Shown: positions 8,818 through 18,067 of the stretch, one piece after another | Layout of the letters: every line of letters starts with the position of its first letter | Position numbering within the stretch: position 1 is the first letter of the stretch | Assembly: GCA_012837935.1 (NCBI GenBank) | Contig: DUQG01000053.1 | Coordinates: 1-52,119, forward strand | Origin: Bacteroidales bacterium | GTDB taxonomy: Bacteria; Bacteroidota; Bacteroidia; Bacteroidales; Paludibacteraceae | DNA length: 52,119 bases | Reading direction: 5' to 3' | Program-made: the position numbers and the translations under genes | Notes under the pieces: model-generated | What the model was told of the DNA's origin: nothing | Database searches by the model: none | The model's input: the letters and a program-made list of their open reading frames with translations, nothing else

Positions 8818-8880
8818 GGAACACAAATAACACAGATTTGACTTCGTCGATTTTCAATTCACAAATTGACACTGATTTTA
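8818..8880. repeat. AATTTGTG-family intergenic repeat
   Basis: Reads GGAACACAAATAACACAG then, after about 25 bases, CACAAATTGACACTG. It resembles the repeats that bracket the GxxExxY gene at 19491-20268. It lies between pntB and the carB leader; nothing else was seen in 8760-8942. Confidence 0.55.
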
Positions 8881-8942
8881 AAAAAATAGTATTGTCAAAA
8901 TAAGTTTATCTACAAAATCATATAAATCAAGAAAATCATAGT

Positions 8943-11411
8943 TCAGACTTTTTCTATTAGCTTCGCTAAACTATCCTTCGCATCGCCCAAGATCATCGTT
9001 ACGCCTTCCTTATTGTAAAGTGGATTTTCTACGCCTGAATAACCGGGTTGCAAATCGTAGTTACAAATTATCACGTTGGAACATTGATCCACATTCAAAA
9101 CAGGCATTCCGTAAATCGGTGTGCCTTCCGCATCGCGAGCAGCAGGATTTAAAACATCATTAGCTCCAATCACAACCACCAAATCAGTTGTTTTAAAATC
9201 GTCGTTGATGGCATCCATCTCGTAAAGTTGCTCGTAAGAAACATCGGCTTCGGCAAGCAAAACATTCATATGTCCCGGCATTCTACCCGCCACAGGATGA
9301 ATTGCATATCGCACTTCCGCACCATTGCTCTCAAACTTATTTGCCAACATTTTTACCTGATGTTGAGCCTGTGCTAATGCCATTCCATAACCGGGAACAA
9401 TAATTACGCTTTTTGCAGGACGAAGTTGTTCTCCTAAGTCTGATTCAGTAGAAGTTGCAACTTCTTCTGATGCAGAAAGCTGTTCGAGCAGTTTTGCTAA
9501 ACTCTCTTTCGCATCGCCCAACATCATGGTTACACCCTCTTTCTTGTAAAGCGGATTCTCAACGCCGGAGTAACCGGGTTGCAAATCGTAATTACAAATA
9601 ATTACGTTTTCGCATTGGTCAACATTCAAAACAGGCATTCCATAAATCGGTGTTCCTTCCGCATCGCGAGCAGCAGGATTTAGCACATCATTAGCTCCAA
9701 TCACAACCACTAAATCGGTGTTTTTGAAATCGTTGTTGATGGCATCCATCTCATAAAGTTGCTCGTAAGAAACATCGGCTTCGGCAAGCAAAACATTCAT
9801 ATGTCCCGGCATTCTGCCTGCCACAGGATGAATGGCATAACGAACTTCCGCACCGTTGCTTTCAAACTTATCCGCCAACATTTTTACTTGATGTTGAGCC
9901 TGCGCCAATGCCATTCCGTATCCGGGAACGATAATTACGCTTTTTGCGGAACGAAGTTGTTCACCAAAGTCAATTTCTGTAGAAGTTGCCACTTTTTCTG
10001 ATGCAGAAAGTTGTTCAAGTAGTTTTGCTAAACTGTCTTTAGCATCTCCCAACATCATCGTTACGCCTTCCTTCTTGTAGAGCGGATTTTCAACGCCTGA
10101 ATAACCGGGTTGCAAATCGTAGTTACAAATTATTACGTTGGCACATTGGTCCACATTCAAAACAGGCATTCCATAAATCGGTGTTCCTTCCGCATCACGA
10201 GCAGCAGGGTTTAGCACGTCGTTGGCTCCAATCGCAACCACCAAATCGGTGTTTTTGAAATCGTCGTTGATGGCATCCATCTCGTAAAGTTGCTCGTAGG
10301 AAACATCGGCTTCGGCAAGCAAAACATTCATATGTCCCGGCATTCTGCCTGCCACGGGATGAATCGCATAGCGAACTTCTGCACCATTGCTCTCAAACTT
10401 ATTTGCCAACATTTTTACTTGATGCTGAGCCTGTGCCAACGCCATTCCGTAACCCGGAACGATAATTACGCTTTTTGCAGAACGAATATCAAAGCTTTGT
10501 TTTGTTGTACTCTCTTGTTTCGTTTCAGAGATTTCAGCAACTTTTTCTGTCTCATTTTTGGCTTTCACTACCGATGTTTTTCCGGTAAGAATATCCATCA
10601 AACTTCTGTTCATCAAGCGACACATAATCTGTGTAAGGAACAATCCCGATGCTCCAACAATTCCACCTACCGAAACCAACAAAATATCGCCAATCGCCAT
10701 ACCGGCAATTGCTCCCGCAACACCACTCAACGAGTTTAGCAGCGAAATCGTAATAGGCATATCGGCACCACCTACACGAATAGAGAAAGCATATCCGAAA
10801 AGAATACTTACTCCAATACTCAGTATCAATATGATTGCAATATCGGCAGATTGACCGATGATTTTACCAACAAAACCGGCATAAAGTACGCTTAGAATTA
10901 AAACAATAAGACTAAAATTAAGAACCGTGGAATGATTTTTCCAAATAACCGGTTTTTGTGGCAAAAGTTTGTGCAACTTTCCGGCTGCCACCAAACTTCC
11001 TACAAGCGTAATAACCCCGATAACGATTGCCAATACCGCCGTTACATCCGAAAAAACAGGATATTCCTGCTCCGTTTGTCCTATTTTAAGTAAGGTAAGA
11101 ATTCCCACCAAAGCCGACGCAAATCCCCCTACTCCATTGAGCAAAGCCACAAGCTGCGGCATTTGAATCATTTTCACCCGGACAGCCAACGTACTTCCAA
11201 TGATAATTCCCACAAGCATATAGACGTATATACTTTTTACCGAAATTATATCATTGTATAACAGCGTAATAAGTACTCCGACAAAAACAGATACTGCACT
11301 GATTAAGTTTCCCATAACGGCAGTTTTTACCTTGCTCATCATGGAAATACCCACCAAAACCATTACCGAAAGTACGGCACAAATTATTAAATAGATTGTT
11401 GAGCTAATCAT
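8943..11411 (-). CDS. pntB: NAD(P) transhydrogenase beta subunit with three tandem domain III copies
   Basis: Proton-pumping transhydrogenase couples hydride transfer between NAD(H) and NADP(H) to proton flow across the inner membrane. Residues 1-275 are the membrane domain II (about nine helices; GGADMP and LLNS conserved; Asn in LLNGVGG where E. coli has His91). Residues 276-310 are a polar linker. Then come three copies of NADP(H)-binding domain III: 311-468, 488-645 and 665-822, separated by 19-residue linkers. Each copy keeps VPGYGMALAQAQ, IHPVAGRMPGHMNVLLAEAD, EMDAIN, GANDVLNPAA, GYSGVENPLY and LGDAK. Normal PntB has one copy and about 460-480 residues; removing two repeats leaves 468. 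The E. coli KRS segment that binds the NADP 2'-phosphate reads NYD in all three. The start overlaps pntA2 by four bases. Confidence 0.96.
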   Translation of the reverse strand: MISSTIYLIICAVLSVMVLVGISMMSKVKTAVMGNLISAVSVFVGVLITLLYNDIISVKSIYVYMLVGIIIGSTLAVRVKMIQMPQLVALLNGVGGFASALVGILTLLKIGQTEQEYPVFSDVTAVLAIVIGVITLVGSLVAAGKLHKLLPQKPVIWKNHSTVLNFSLIVLILSVLYAGFVGKIIGQSADIAIILILSIGVSILFGYAFSIRVGGADMPITISLLNSLSGVAGAIAGMAIGDILLVSVGGIVGASGLFLTQIMCRLMNRSLMDILTGKTSVVKAKNETEKVAEISETKQESTTKQSFDIRSAKSVIIVPGYGMALAQAQHQVKMLANKFESNGAEVRYAIHPVAGRMPGHMNVLLAEADVSYEQLYEMDAINDDFKNTDLVVAIGANDVLNPAARDAEGTPIYGMPVLNVDQCANVIICNYDLQPGYSGVENPLYKKEGVTMMLGDAKDSLAKLLEQLSASEKVATSTEIDFGEQLRSAKSVIIVPGYGMALAQAQHQVKMLADKFESNGAEVRYAIHPVAGRMPGHMNVLLAEADVSYEQLYEMDAINNDFKNTDLVVVIGANDVLNPAARDAEGTPIYGMPVLNVDQCENVIICNYDLQPGYSGVENPLYKKEGVTMMLGDAKESLAKLLEQLSASEEVATSTESDLGEQLRPAKSVIIVPGYGMALAQAQHQVKMLANKFESNGAEVRYAIHPVAGRMPGHMNVLLAEADVSYEQLYEMDAINDDFKTTDLVVVIGANDVLNPAARDAEGTPIYGMPVLNVDQCSNVIICNYDLQPGYSGVENPLYNKEGVTMILGDAKDSLAKLIEKV
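8946..10481 (-). repeat. Three tandem 531-bp repeats encoding PntB domain III
   Basis: The period is exactly 531 bp (177 codons): copy 1 at 9951-10481, copy 2 at 9420-9950, copy 3 at 8946-9419 (without the final linker). The core proteins differ at 5 positions (copies 1 and 2), 8 (1 and 3) and 10 (2 and 3) of 158. The DNA carries clearly more differences, mostly silent. This excludes a simple assembly duplication and suggests each copy has been kept under protein-level selection since the duplications. Confidence 0.95.
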
Positions 11412-11731
11412 TTTTTGCCTCCTTGTTTTTTATTAAACATTTTGAGCATTCGGTGAGTAACAAGAAATCCGCCAACCACGTTTACCGTAGCGGCAATAAC
11501 TGCCAAACCACCCAAAATTTGCCCTAACAACACATCGGAAGTTGAAGTTGCAGCAACCGAAAGTCCGACAGCCGCTATCGCTCCCAAAATGGTTATTCCT
11601 GACAATGCATTCATTCCCGACATCAGCGGCGTGTGTAGCAAACTCGGCACATTTTTTATAATAAAATAGCCAACGAGAGTGGCTACAATAAAAATTAAGA
11701 TTAAATAGATTGGATTCATAATTTTTGACAA
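11408..11731 (-). CDS. pntAB: NAD(P) transhydrogenase alpha subunit, membrane part (PntA2)
   Basis: The separate domain II part of the alpha subunit, 107 residues, as in transhydrogenases with a split alpha subunit (Rhodospirillum rubrum type). Three membrane helices are visible (about 6-26, 41-61 and 69-90), with the family signature HTPLMSGMNALSGI near residue 33. It makes part of the proton channel with the PntB membrane domain. It lies 48 bases downstream of the domain I gene and overlaps pntB by four bases (TCAT on the plus strand), indicating translational coupling. Confidence 0.95.
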   Translation of the reverse strand: MSKIMNPIYLILIFIVATLVGYFIIKNVPSLLHTPLMSGMNALSGITILGAIAAVGLSVAATSTSDVLLGQILGGLAVIAATVNVVGGFLVTHRMLKMFNKKQGGKK

Positions 11732-11779
11732 TAATACCGACTATTTAATAACAAAACAGTCGGTATTGTTAATTAATTT

Positions 11780-12937
11780 TTAGATGTTCATTGCCTCACG
11801 CGTACCCGCATGAACGATTTCATTTTGAAAAGTAACCAACGATGAACTTACAATTTCATCACTTCTGTCAAGCACAATTTCTCCGTCTTTTGTTATATTT
11901 TTTACAAAATTATAGACATTCTGTGCAAACATATGCGTAGAACTTGTCGGCAACAAGCCCGGTATATTTTTTATCCCACAAATGGTAACACCGTGTTTTT
12001 CTTCGGTTGTTCCCGGCGGTGTAATTTCGCAGTTACCACCTTGGTCAATTGAAATATCCACAATCACAGCACCGTGTTTCATTCTTTTTACCATATCTTC
12101 CGTAATAAGAATCGGTGCTACTTTTCCGGGTACCAAAGCACTTAAAAATACGATGTCCATTTCGGGTAAAATCTCATCCAATTTTTCTCTCTCTTTCACG
12201 AGCCACTCTTTCGGCAGGTTTTTAGCATATCCGCCTTCGGCAATGGCAAGTTCTGCAGGAATTTCAAGGTCAATAACTTTTGCACCCAAACTTTTTGCGT
12301 GTTCCATTGCATCGGGTCTAATATCTGCAGCGTAAGTAATGGCACCTAATCGCTTAGCAGTGGCAAGAGCTTGCAAACCTCCCACACCCACACCCACAAC
12401 AAGAACTTTAGACGGTTGGATAGTACCGACAGCAGTAAACATTTGCGGCATAAATTTAGGCAGCGCATTCGCAGCAATCAAAATCCCTTTATAACCTGCA
12501 CAGGTACTCATGGATGTGAGAGCGTCCATACTTTGCGCTCGAGAAATACGCGGAACACCGTCGAGAGTAAGGCTAATCACACCTTTTTTTGCCAAAGCAC
12601 GCACCATCTCGTGGTTAGCAGGCGATGCCGGGTGAATAAATGTTACAAGATACTGCCCTGAATGCATTAATTCAACTTCGTGCGTATTGAACTCCTTGTT
12701 GAATTGCGGTTCTTTTACCTTTAATATAATGTCCGACTTTTCAAAAACCTCTTTTGCAGAGTCAATAATTGTTGCACCTGCCTCTTTGTAAGCATCATTG
12801 CTAAAAAAAGAGCCAATGCCTGCATTTTTTTCAACTAAAACTGTGGCACCATCTGCAACAAACTTTTTAACCGTTTCGGGGGTTGCCGAAACACGTGCCT
12901 CGGAAGGCATAATCTCTTTAGGAATTCCAATAATCAT
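11780..12937 (-). CDS. pntAA: NAD(P) transhydrogenase alpha subunit, NAD(H)-binding domain I (PntA1)
   Basis: The peripheral NAD(H)-binding domain I, 385 residues, cytoplasmic, related to alanine dehydrogenase. It begins with MIIGIPKEIMPSEARVSATP. The RISRAQSMDALTS loop, which contacts domain III NADP(H) in the known complex, is intact, and the NAD fold GVGVGGLQALATAKRLGA follows with the acidic ADIRPD. It heads the pnt operon. A minus-strand -7 box (TAACTTTG) lies 72 bases upstream. Only one domain I gene is present although PntB has three domain III copies. Confidence 0.96.
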   Translation of the reverse strand: MIIGIPKEIMPSEARVSATPETVKKFVADGATVLVEKNAGIGSFFSNDAYKEAGATIIDSAKEVFEKSDIILKVKEPQFNKEFNTHEVELMHSGQYLVTFIHPASPANHEMVRALAKKGVISLTLDGVPRISRAQSMDALTSMSTCAGYKGILIAANALPKFMPQMFTAVGTIQPSKVLVVGVGVGGLQALATAKRLGAITYAADIRPDAMEHAKSLGAKVIDLEIPAELAIAEGGYAKNLPKEWLVKEREKLDEILPEMDIVFLSALVPGKVAPILITEDMVKRMKHGAVIVDISIDQGGNCEITPPGTTEEKHGVTICGIKNIPGLLPTSSTHMFAQNVYNFVKNITKDGEIVLDRSDEIVSSSLVTFQNEIVHAGTREAMNI

Positions 12938-13008
12938 TTTTCAATATATTAAAATTAAGACTTTTATTTAACTGTTCGCCACGAACATTGGTAGCGAATT
13001 TTACACTT

Positions 13009-13016
13009 CAAAGTTA
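13009..13016 (-). promoter_or_regulatory. Probable -7 box of the pnt operon
   Basis: Minus strand TAACTTTG, matching TAnnTTTG, 72 bases before the pntAA start. At the 19-base spacing the -33 element is only a partial match (GTTG on the minus strand). Confidence 0.5.
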
Positions 13017-13075
13017 TACATTTTTTATGCAAAAAACAACAGTAATAAATATCACTTTTTAATAAAATTTTTCAC

Positions 13076-13105
13076 AAAAAAAGAGACGCTACAAAACAAC
13101 GTCCC
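13076..13105 (-). terminator. Terminator after rtcB
   Basis: Minus strand GGGACG / CGTCTC stem (one G.U pair) with an 11-base loop, followed by a run of seven T. It lies about 100 bases after the rtcB stop. The AGAGACG arm resembles the TGTAGAGACG repeat near 47440. Confidence 0.65.
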
Positions 13106-13200
13106 TACAGCTTTATACAATAATGTAAATCATAAATCAAAATTCGCAAATTGCAAAATCAAACAATCGTCAATCGTACATCTAAAATCGTAAGTTGGCT

Positions 13201-14367
13201 TTAGCCTTTCACTACTGCCATCGGAAAAAGTTCCACGAGCGGCGTGACCAAATCCTTTTGATTTTCCATTACTTCGTCGATATTTTTATAAGCACTTGAC
13301 GCCTCATCCAAATCGGACTTTCTACGAATGCCGTGCACAATGCCTTTCTTGTCCATTTTGGCTATTTCATAGTTTAAGTCGAGATTTCTTTGTGCTGCCC
13401 TTCGGCTCATCGTTCGTCCCGCACCGTGCGAGCAACTCATAAAGCTTTCCGGATTTCCCAAACCTTTTACAATATACGATTTCGTGCCTTGCGAACCCGG
13501 AATAATTCCCAACTCATCCTTAAATGCTCTTGTTGCACCTTTTCTGTGAACTATTACCTTTTTCCCGAAATGATTTTCCCATGCAGCATAATTGTGAGCA
13601 ATATTTATCATCTCATCAAATTTTACCATCGGAAATTTCTGTATCAACAAAGTTTTCACACACTCCATCATCAGTTTTCTATTGGCAAATGCAAAATCAA
13701 TACAGAAATTCATCTCTGCCAAATATTTTTTCGCCAAATCCGTTTCTATCGGCAGAAAAGCCAACTGCGGCAGAAAATCAAGATTTTGAGATTTGCACCA
13801 TTGTTCCGCTTCTTTATTATAATGCTCAGCCACCGTATGCCCAAGATTACGACTCCCACTGTGAATCATTACCCACACCTCATTCTCTTTGGTTTTTTGA
13901 AATTCAATAAAATGATTCCCGCCACCCAAAGTGCCAAGCTGCAACAAAAGCAAATCGGATTGAGACTTAACCACAGGCAAATCATTTATTTTATATCCTT
14001 TGGGTAAATACTTTTTATCTACCGGCTGCTTATGTCTCTCGAAACCAAGCGGAATCTGTTGTTTTATTTTCATAACAAGCTCTTCCAAGTCTCTCTTTTT
14101 CAAATCATCAGCGTGCAAACTTGTTTTTACAGCACACATTCCACAGCCAATATCCACACCCACGGCATTCGGAATTACCACGCCTTTCGTCGCCAACACA
14201 CCACCAATCGGCATTCCCATACCGGTGTGAGCATCAGGCATCAACGCCACATGCTTATAGGCAAAAGGCAAAGATGATAAATTAAGCGCCTGCTCCATAC
14301 AACTTTCCTCTATCTCATCAAGCCACATTTTTATGGGAATTCTTCTACCTTCAATTATTTTTTTCAT
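13201..14367 (-). CDS. rtcB: RtcB-family RNA ligase
   Basis: Joins RNA 2',3'-cyclic phosphate or 3'-phosphate ends to 5'-OH ends using GTP and Mn2+, in RNA repair or tRNA splicing. The 388 residues are slightly short against E. coli RtcB (408). Family motifs are present: GVDIGCGMCAV (metal-binding Cys), GGGNHFIE, HSGSRNLG, HRKGATRAF and SCSHGAGRTMSRRAAQR containing the His that becomes guanylylated. No archease gene or RtcR-type regulator is adjacent. It is a single-gene minus-strand unit ended by a terminator. Confidence 0.95.
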   Translation of the reverse strand: MKKIIEGRRIPIKMWLDEIEESCMEQALNLSSLPFAYKHVALMPDAHTGMGMPIGGVLATKGVVIPNAVGVDIGCGMCAVKTSLHADDLKKRDLEELVMKIKQQIPLGFERHKQPVDKKYLPKGYKINDLPVVKSQSDLLLLQLGTLGGGNHFIEFQKTKENEVWVMIHSGSRNLGHTVAEHYNKEAEQWCKSQNLDFLPQLAFLPIETDLAKKYLAEMNFCIDFAFANRKLMMECVKTLLIQKFPMVKFDEMINIAHNYAAWENHFGKKVIVHRKGATRAFKDELGIIPGSQGTKSYIVKGLGNPESFMSCSHGAGRTMSRRAAQRNLDLNYEIAKMDKKGIVHGIRRKSDLDEASSAYKNIDEVMENQKDLVTPLVELFPMAVVKG

Positions 14368-14510
14368 CTGTTTCCTGTCTGGTTAATTGGTTAAATAAGC
14401 TGATTAAACTACACATCCTCAACACATTAGTTATGGAAGAAAAAGCCACAAATTATAAAGTTTATAAAAACAGATAGATAATTTTGAAAAAAAAGAGAAG
14501 TTTTTTATTA

Positions 14511-14546
14511 TTTTTGAATGAGTTTGTTTGAAATTTCCTACTTTTG
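14511..14546 (+). promoter_or_regulatory. Promoter of the tRNA-Thr gene
   Basis: -33 TTTTTG (14511-14516) and -7 TACTTTTG (14539-14546) with a 22-base spacer. The -7 box ends 12 bases before the mature tRNA 5' end. Confidence 0.6.
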
Positions 14547-14558
14547 CAAAACTTTTCT

Positions 14559-14631
<73 letters not shown>

Positions 14632-14690
14632 CAATCTTTGAACTGTTTCTCTTGCGAGAAGCTATACTTCTATCAAACAAGTCAAAATCA

Positions 14691-16010
14691 TTAATCTCTT
14701 TCAAAATAGACCTTCGCATTCTCACTTTTTAGACGTGATTTTGTCCAACTGATAATTTTGCTTCTATCGTTGTTGTTTAATACAGCACTTGAAGTATAAA
14801 TAACTACCGGAATTTTTATGGTATCAGGATGAATAAAAGTAACCATATAGGCACACGATTGAATTTGTGGATAAAACTCTTTCAACTCATTTAAAATTAC
14901 TTTTCCTTTCAGGTCAACACCCCTAATACTATCCAAACTAGCTTCTGCTTCATTTAATGCAAACTGAGTTGCAATTAACTGATTAGAAATCATATCTGTT
15001 TCCGACTTTATTTTCTGAGTTTCCTCACGCAAAATTTCCATATCTGTTCCACTCAAGATAGTCAGTTTTGAGGTATCAATATCCAGCTCCAATGCTTGGC
15101 GTTTAATGGCAAGTTTGGCGGTGTCGGAAATTCCGTAACCGGAATAAATCAACTGAACACTTTTATCTTTAACATTCACCTGATTTTCAAGCAAATAAGA
15201 CCTTTCCTGAACTGACACTTTCTCTATCAATAATTTGGCATTGTTTGAGAAATTTTCATTTTGTACCAGCCTGTAGCCAAAGTAAACACTTGGAATAGCC
15301 GTAATCAAAAGCGTAAGCGTAATATAGCGATTGACTTTTTTAGCTCTAACTTTATCCACCATATGGCGAATAGGAAGTTTCAAAACTTGTGAAACGACCA
15401 GCGCACCAACCGCAATAAACACAGTATTAATGGTAAAAAGATACAGCGCACCAAAGAAAAAATTAAACTGTAACGAAGCCAGTCCGTAACCTGCCGTACA
15501 AATAGGCGGCATCAAAGCCGTAGCAATTGCAACGCCTGGAATTACATTACCCTTTAACCTACTACTTAAAGCAAGCATACCTGCTACACCACCCGACAAG
15601 GCAATAAACACATCATAAATAGTAGGACTTGTACGTGCCAATAGTTCCGAGTGAGCTGAATTAACCGGCGAAATAAAGAAATAAAGTGCCGATGTCAACA
15701 AGCTAACTAAAATAGCAAAAGTTAAATTTTTAACCGATTTTCGAAATAAGATAAAATCATACGTTGCCAAACTATAACCCATTCCATTAATCGGTCCCAT
15801 AAGTGGCGAAATTAACATGGCACCGATTATCACAGCGGTTGAGTTCATGTTCAGCCCCACAGATGCCACCAAAATAGCACAAATCAGCACCCAAAGATTA
15901 GTTCCTTTAAAAACAACCCCTTTTTCTACTTCGTCATGAATGGTTTCAAAATCTTCACGCTCGTCCATCATATTGAAGTAGCTCAAGTATTTAATCATTC
16001 TTTCTTTCAT
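14691..16010 (-). CDS. DUF389 family membrane protein
   Basis: A 439-residue inner-membrane protein of the DUF389 (TIGR00341-like) family, whose function is not established. Residues about 35-255 hold the DUF389 domain with six or seven helices and the family segments GLNMNSTAVIIGAMLISPLM, NVIPGVAIATALMPP and INTVFIAVGALV. After the last helix (ITLTLLITAIPSVYFGYRL) a soluble C-terminal half of about 180 residues follows with a short coiled-coil stretch (about 330-360). Its compartment cannot be fixed from sequence. It is transcribed alone. Confidence 0.85.
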   Translation of the reverse strand: MKERMIKYLSYFNMMDEREDFETIHDEVEKGVVFKGTNLWVLICAILVASVGLNMNSTAVIIGAMLISPLMGPINGMGYSLATYDFILFRKSVKNLTFAILVSLLTSALYFFISPVNSAHSELLARTSPTIYDVFIALSGGVAGMLALSSRLKGNVIPGVAIATALMPPICTAGYGLASLQFNFFFGALYLFTINTVFIAVGALVVSQVLKLPIRHMVDKVRAKKVNRYITLTLLITAIPSVYFGYRLVQNENFSNNAKLLIEKVSVQERSYLLENQVNVKDKSVQLIYSGYGISDTAKLAIKRQALELDIDTSKLTILSGTDMEILREETQKIKSETDMISNQLIATQFALNEAEASLDSIRGVDLKGKVILNELKEFYPQIQSCAYMVTFIHPDTIKIPVVIYTSSAVLNNNDRSKIISWTKSRLKSENAKVYFERD

Positions 16011-16260
16011 AACTGTTTACTTTAAATATTAGATTAACAAAAATAACAAAAACTGTTGTTTTTCCAAAAAAAGCTATATACCTTTTCGCTCTAAAAACTA
16101 TGGATTAAAAAGAACATGTCAGTTTTTTTAGAAAAACAAAAAACATGCTTTGTGACTACATTATATTTGGCTGACTTAACACAACTCTAACTATCTACAA
16201 CTTTTCCAAGCGACCAAACAAACAATTGTTACAAAACTACACACTTTTATTACATTTTTG
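16011..16260. other. AT-rich intergenic gap between divergent DUF389 and leu genes
   Basis: About 250 bases of AT-rich sequence holding the divergent 5' regions. I see no ORF, RNA gene or strong repeat before the leu promoter at 16261. Confidence 0.5.
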
Positions 16261-16291
16261 TTTGGTAATTCAAAAACAGATTGTATCTTTG
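16261..16291 (+). promoter_or_regulatory. Promoter of the leu operon
   Basis: A textbook Bacteroidetes promoter: -33 TTTG (16261-16264), 19-base spacer, -7 TATCTTTG (16284-16291). The predicted start near 16298 puts the leader ATG about 16 bases into the RNA. Confidence 0.85.
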
Positions 16292-16313
16292 CAAAGTTTT
16301 AAGAAAACAAGCA

Positions 16314-16382
16314 ATGACAAATAACAGTTTACATATTAACCTACTCGGTATTATTATTCTCTTACAAACTAAGACGAAGTGA
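16314..16382 (+). CDS. leu operon leader peptide
   Basis: A 22-codon ORF between the leu promoter and a terminator. Nine of the 22 residues are Leu (5) or Ile (4), in runs NLLGIIILLQ near the middle. The Leu codons include CTA and CTC. This is the signature of ribosome-mediated attenuation: shortage of charged tRNA-Leu or tRNA-Ile would stall the ribosome and permit read-through into leuA. Too short for routine gene callers. I could not draw a convincing competing antiterminator by eye. Confidence 0.8.
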   Translation: MTNNSLHINLLGIIILLQTKTK

Positions 16383-16422
16383 GTTTGGTATATGTATAAT
16401 TGATGGATATAGATAAGTATAT

Positions 16423-16454
16423 AAAACCTTTCTCACGCACGAGAAAGGTTTTTT
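16423..16454 (+). terminator. leu operon attenuator terminator
   Basis: A perfect 12-base-pair stem AAAACCTTTCTC / GAGAAAGGTTTT with loop ACGCAC, continuing into a T-run. It begins 40 bases after the leader peptide stop and ends 52 bases before the leuA start, so it must be read through for leuA expression. Confidence 0.92.
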
Positions 16455-16506
16455 ATAAAAGAAAAGACGGTTCTGAGCCGTTTGAAACAATGTAAAATTA
16501 GAAAAA

Positions 16507-18003
16507 ATGGAAAAACTTTTTATTTTTGACACCACGCTACGCGACGGCGAACAAGTGCCGGGTTGCCAACTTAACACAGTAGAAAAAATTCAAGTAGCCA
16601 AAGCACTCGAACAACTCGGCGTAGATGTTATAGAAGCCGGTTTCCCTGTTTCAAGTCCCGGCGATTTCAAATCGGTAGAAGAAATCTCAAAAGCCGTTAC
16701 TTGGCCCGTGATTTGTGCTCTTACTCGCGGTGTAGAGAAAGATATTGAAGTGGCTGCGGAAGCACTGCAATATGCGAAACGGAAACGCATTCATACCGGA
16801 TTGGGAACTTCTGAACAGCACATCCGATATAAATTTAATTCTACTCAGGAAGAAATTCTTGAACGTGCTATTTTGGCGACAAAATATGCAAAAAAATTCG
16901 TAGAAGATGTGGAATTTTACTGCGAAGATGCCGGACGTACCGACAATGAATATTTGGCTCGCGTGGTGGAAGCCGTGATTAAAGCGGGTGCTACTGTGGT
17001 AAATATCCCCGACACAACAGGCTATTGCCTTCCTTGGCAGTACGGCGAAAAAATCAAATATCTTTTCGACAATGTACCGAACATCCACAAAGCGGTAATT
17101 GCCACGCATTGCCACAACGACCTTGGAATGGCGACAGCCAACACGATGGCGGGTGTACTGAACGGTGCTCGTCAGGTGGAAGTTACCATCAACGGCATCG
17201 GGGAAAGAGCCGGAAACACTTCGTTGGAAGAAATTGCGATGATACTGAAATCTCACAACGGGTTGGGAATTGATACCAATATTAATACACAGAAAATTTA
17301 TCCGACAAGTCGCTTGGTTTCAAGCCTGATGAATATGCCGGTACAGCCAAACAAGGCGATTGTTGGACGAAATGCGTTTGCTCACTCGTCGGGAATTCAT
17401 CAGGACGGTGTGCTGAAAAACCGCGAAAGCTATGAAATTATGGACCCGACCGATGTGGGTATCGACAAAAATTCCATCGTACTGACAGCTCGAAGCGGTC
17501 GTGCAGCATTGAAACACCGTTTGAGTGTGCTTGGCGTTGAAGTTGACAATGGAAAATTGGATGATATTTACGAAAAATTCCTTAAATTAGCGGATAAAAA
17601 GAAAGATATTAACGACGACGACGTGCTGATGCTTGCAGGAATGGAACGAACTGCTAACCAACGCATTAAAGTGGATTATCTGCAAGTTACATCAGGAATT
17701 GGTGTGAAATCGGTTGCAAGTGTGGGACTTTTGATTGCTGGTGAGAAATTTGAAGCAGCAGCAAGTGGAAACGGTCCTGTTGATGCTGCCATCAAAGCTA
17801 TGAAGCAAATCATCAAGCGAAATATGACCTTGCAAGAGTTTACCATTCAAGCTATTAGCCGTGGTAGTGACGATGTGGGTAAAGTACATATGCAAGTGGA
17901 ACACAATGGTGGCGTGTACTACGGTTTCGGTGCTAATACCGACATTGTAGCTGCATCGCTTGAAGCTTATGTGGATGCAATTAATAAGTTTGTGAAGGAA
18001 TAA
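16507..18003 (+). CDS. leuA: 2-isopropylmalate synthase
   Basis: First committed step of leucine synthesis: acetyl-CoA plus 2-ketoisovalerate to 2-isopropylmalate. The 498 residues match the normal length. The catalytic TIM barrel begins [17 protein letters not shown] and carries metal ligands in [13 protein letters not shown]. The linker has [16 protein letters not shown], and the C-terminal regulatory domain (about 390-498) ends with [11 protein letters not shown]-like sequence ([15 protein letters not shown]). It is the first structural gene after the leader peptide and attenuator. Confidence 0.97.
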   Translation: MEKLFIFDTTLRDGEQVPGCQLNTVEKIQVAKALEQLGVDVIEAGFPVSSPGDFKSVEEISKAVTWPVICALTRGVEKDIEVAAEALQYAKRKRIHTGLGTSEQHIRYKFNSTQEEILERAILATKYAKKFVEDVEFYCEDAGRTDNEYLARVVEAVIKAGATVVNIPDTTGYCLPWQYGEKIKYLFDNVPNIHKAVIATHCHNDLGMATANTMAGVLNGARQVEVTINGIGERAGNTSLEEIAMILKSHNGLGIDTNINTQKIYPTSRLVSSLMNMPVQPNKAIVGRNAFAHSSGIHQDGVLKNRESYEIMDPTDVGIDKNSIVLTARSGRAALKHRLSVLGVEVDNGKLDDIYEKFLKLADKKKDINDDDVLMLAGMERTANQRIKVDYLQVTSGIGVKSVASVGLLIAGEKFEAAASGNGPVDAAIKAMKQIIKRNMTLQEFTIQAISRGSDDVGKVHMQVEHNGGVYYGFGANTDIVAASLEAYVDAINKFVKE

Positions 18004-18067
18004 ATCATTAATAATAGGAAATTTTGAACTGCATTATCAATTTATAAAAATTATAACAACAAATAAT

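Noticed and set aside
8943-10481. PntB triplication as an assembly or sequencing artefact
   Set aside because: The three copies differ at many silent positions and a few amino acids, with an uninterrupted frame. A collapsed or duplicated read error would give identical copies.
9759-10739. Plus-strand ORFs repeated opposite pntB
   Set aside because: They are antisense shadows created by the repeated domain III coding sequence.
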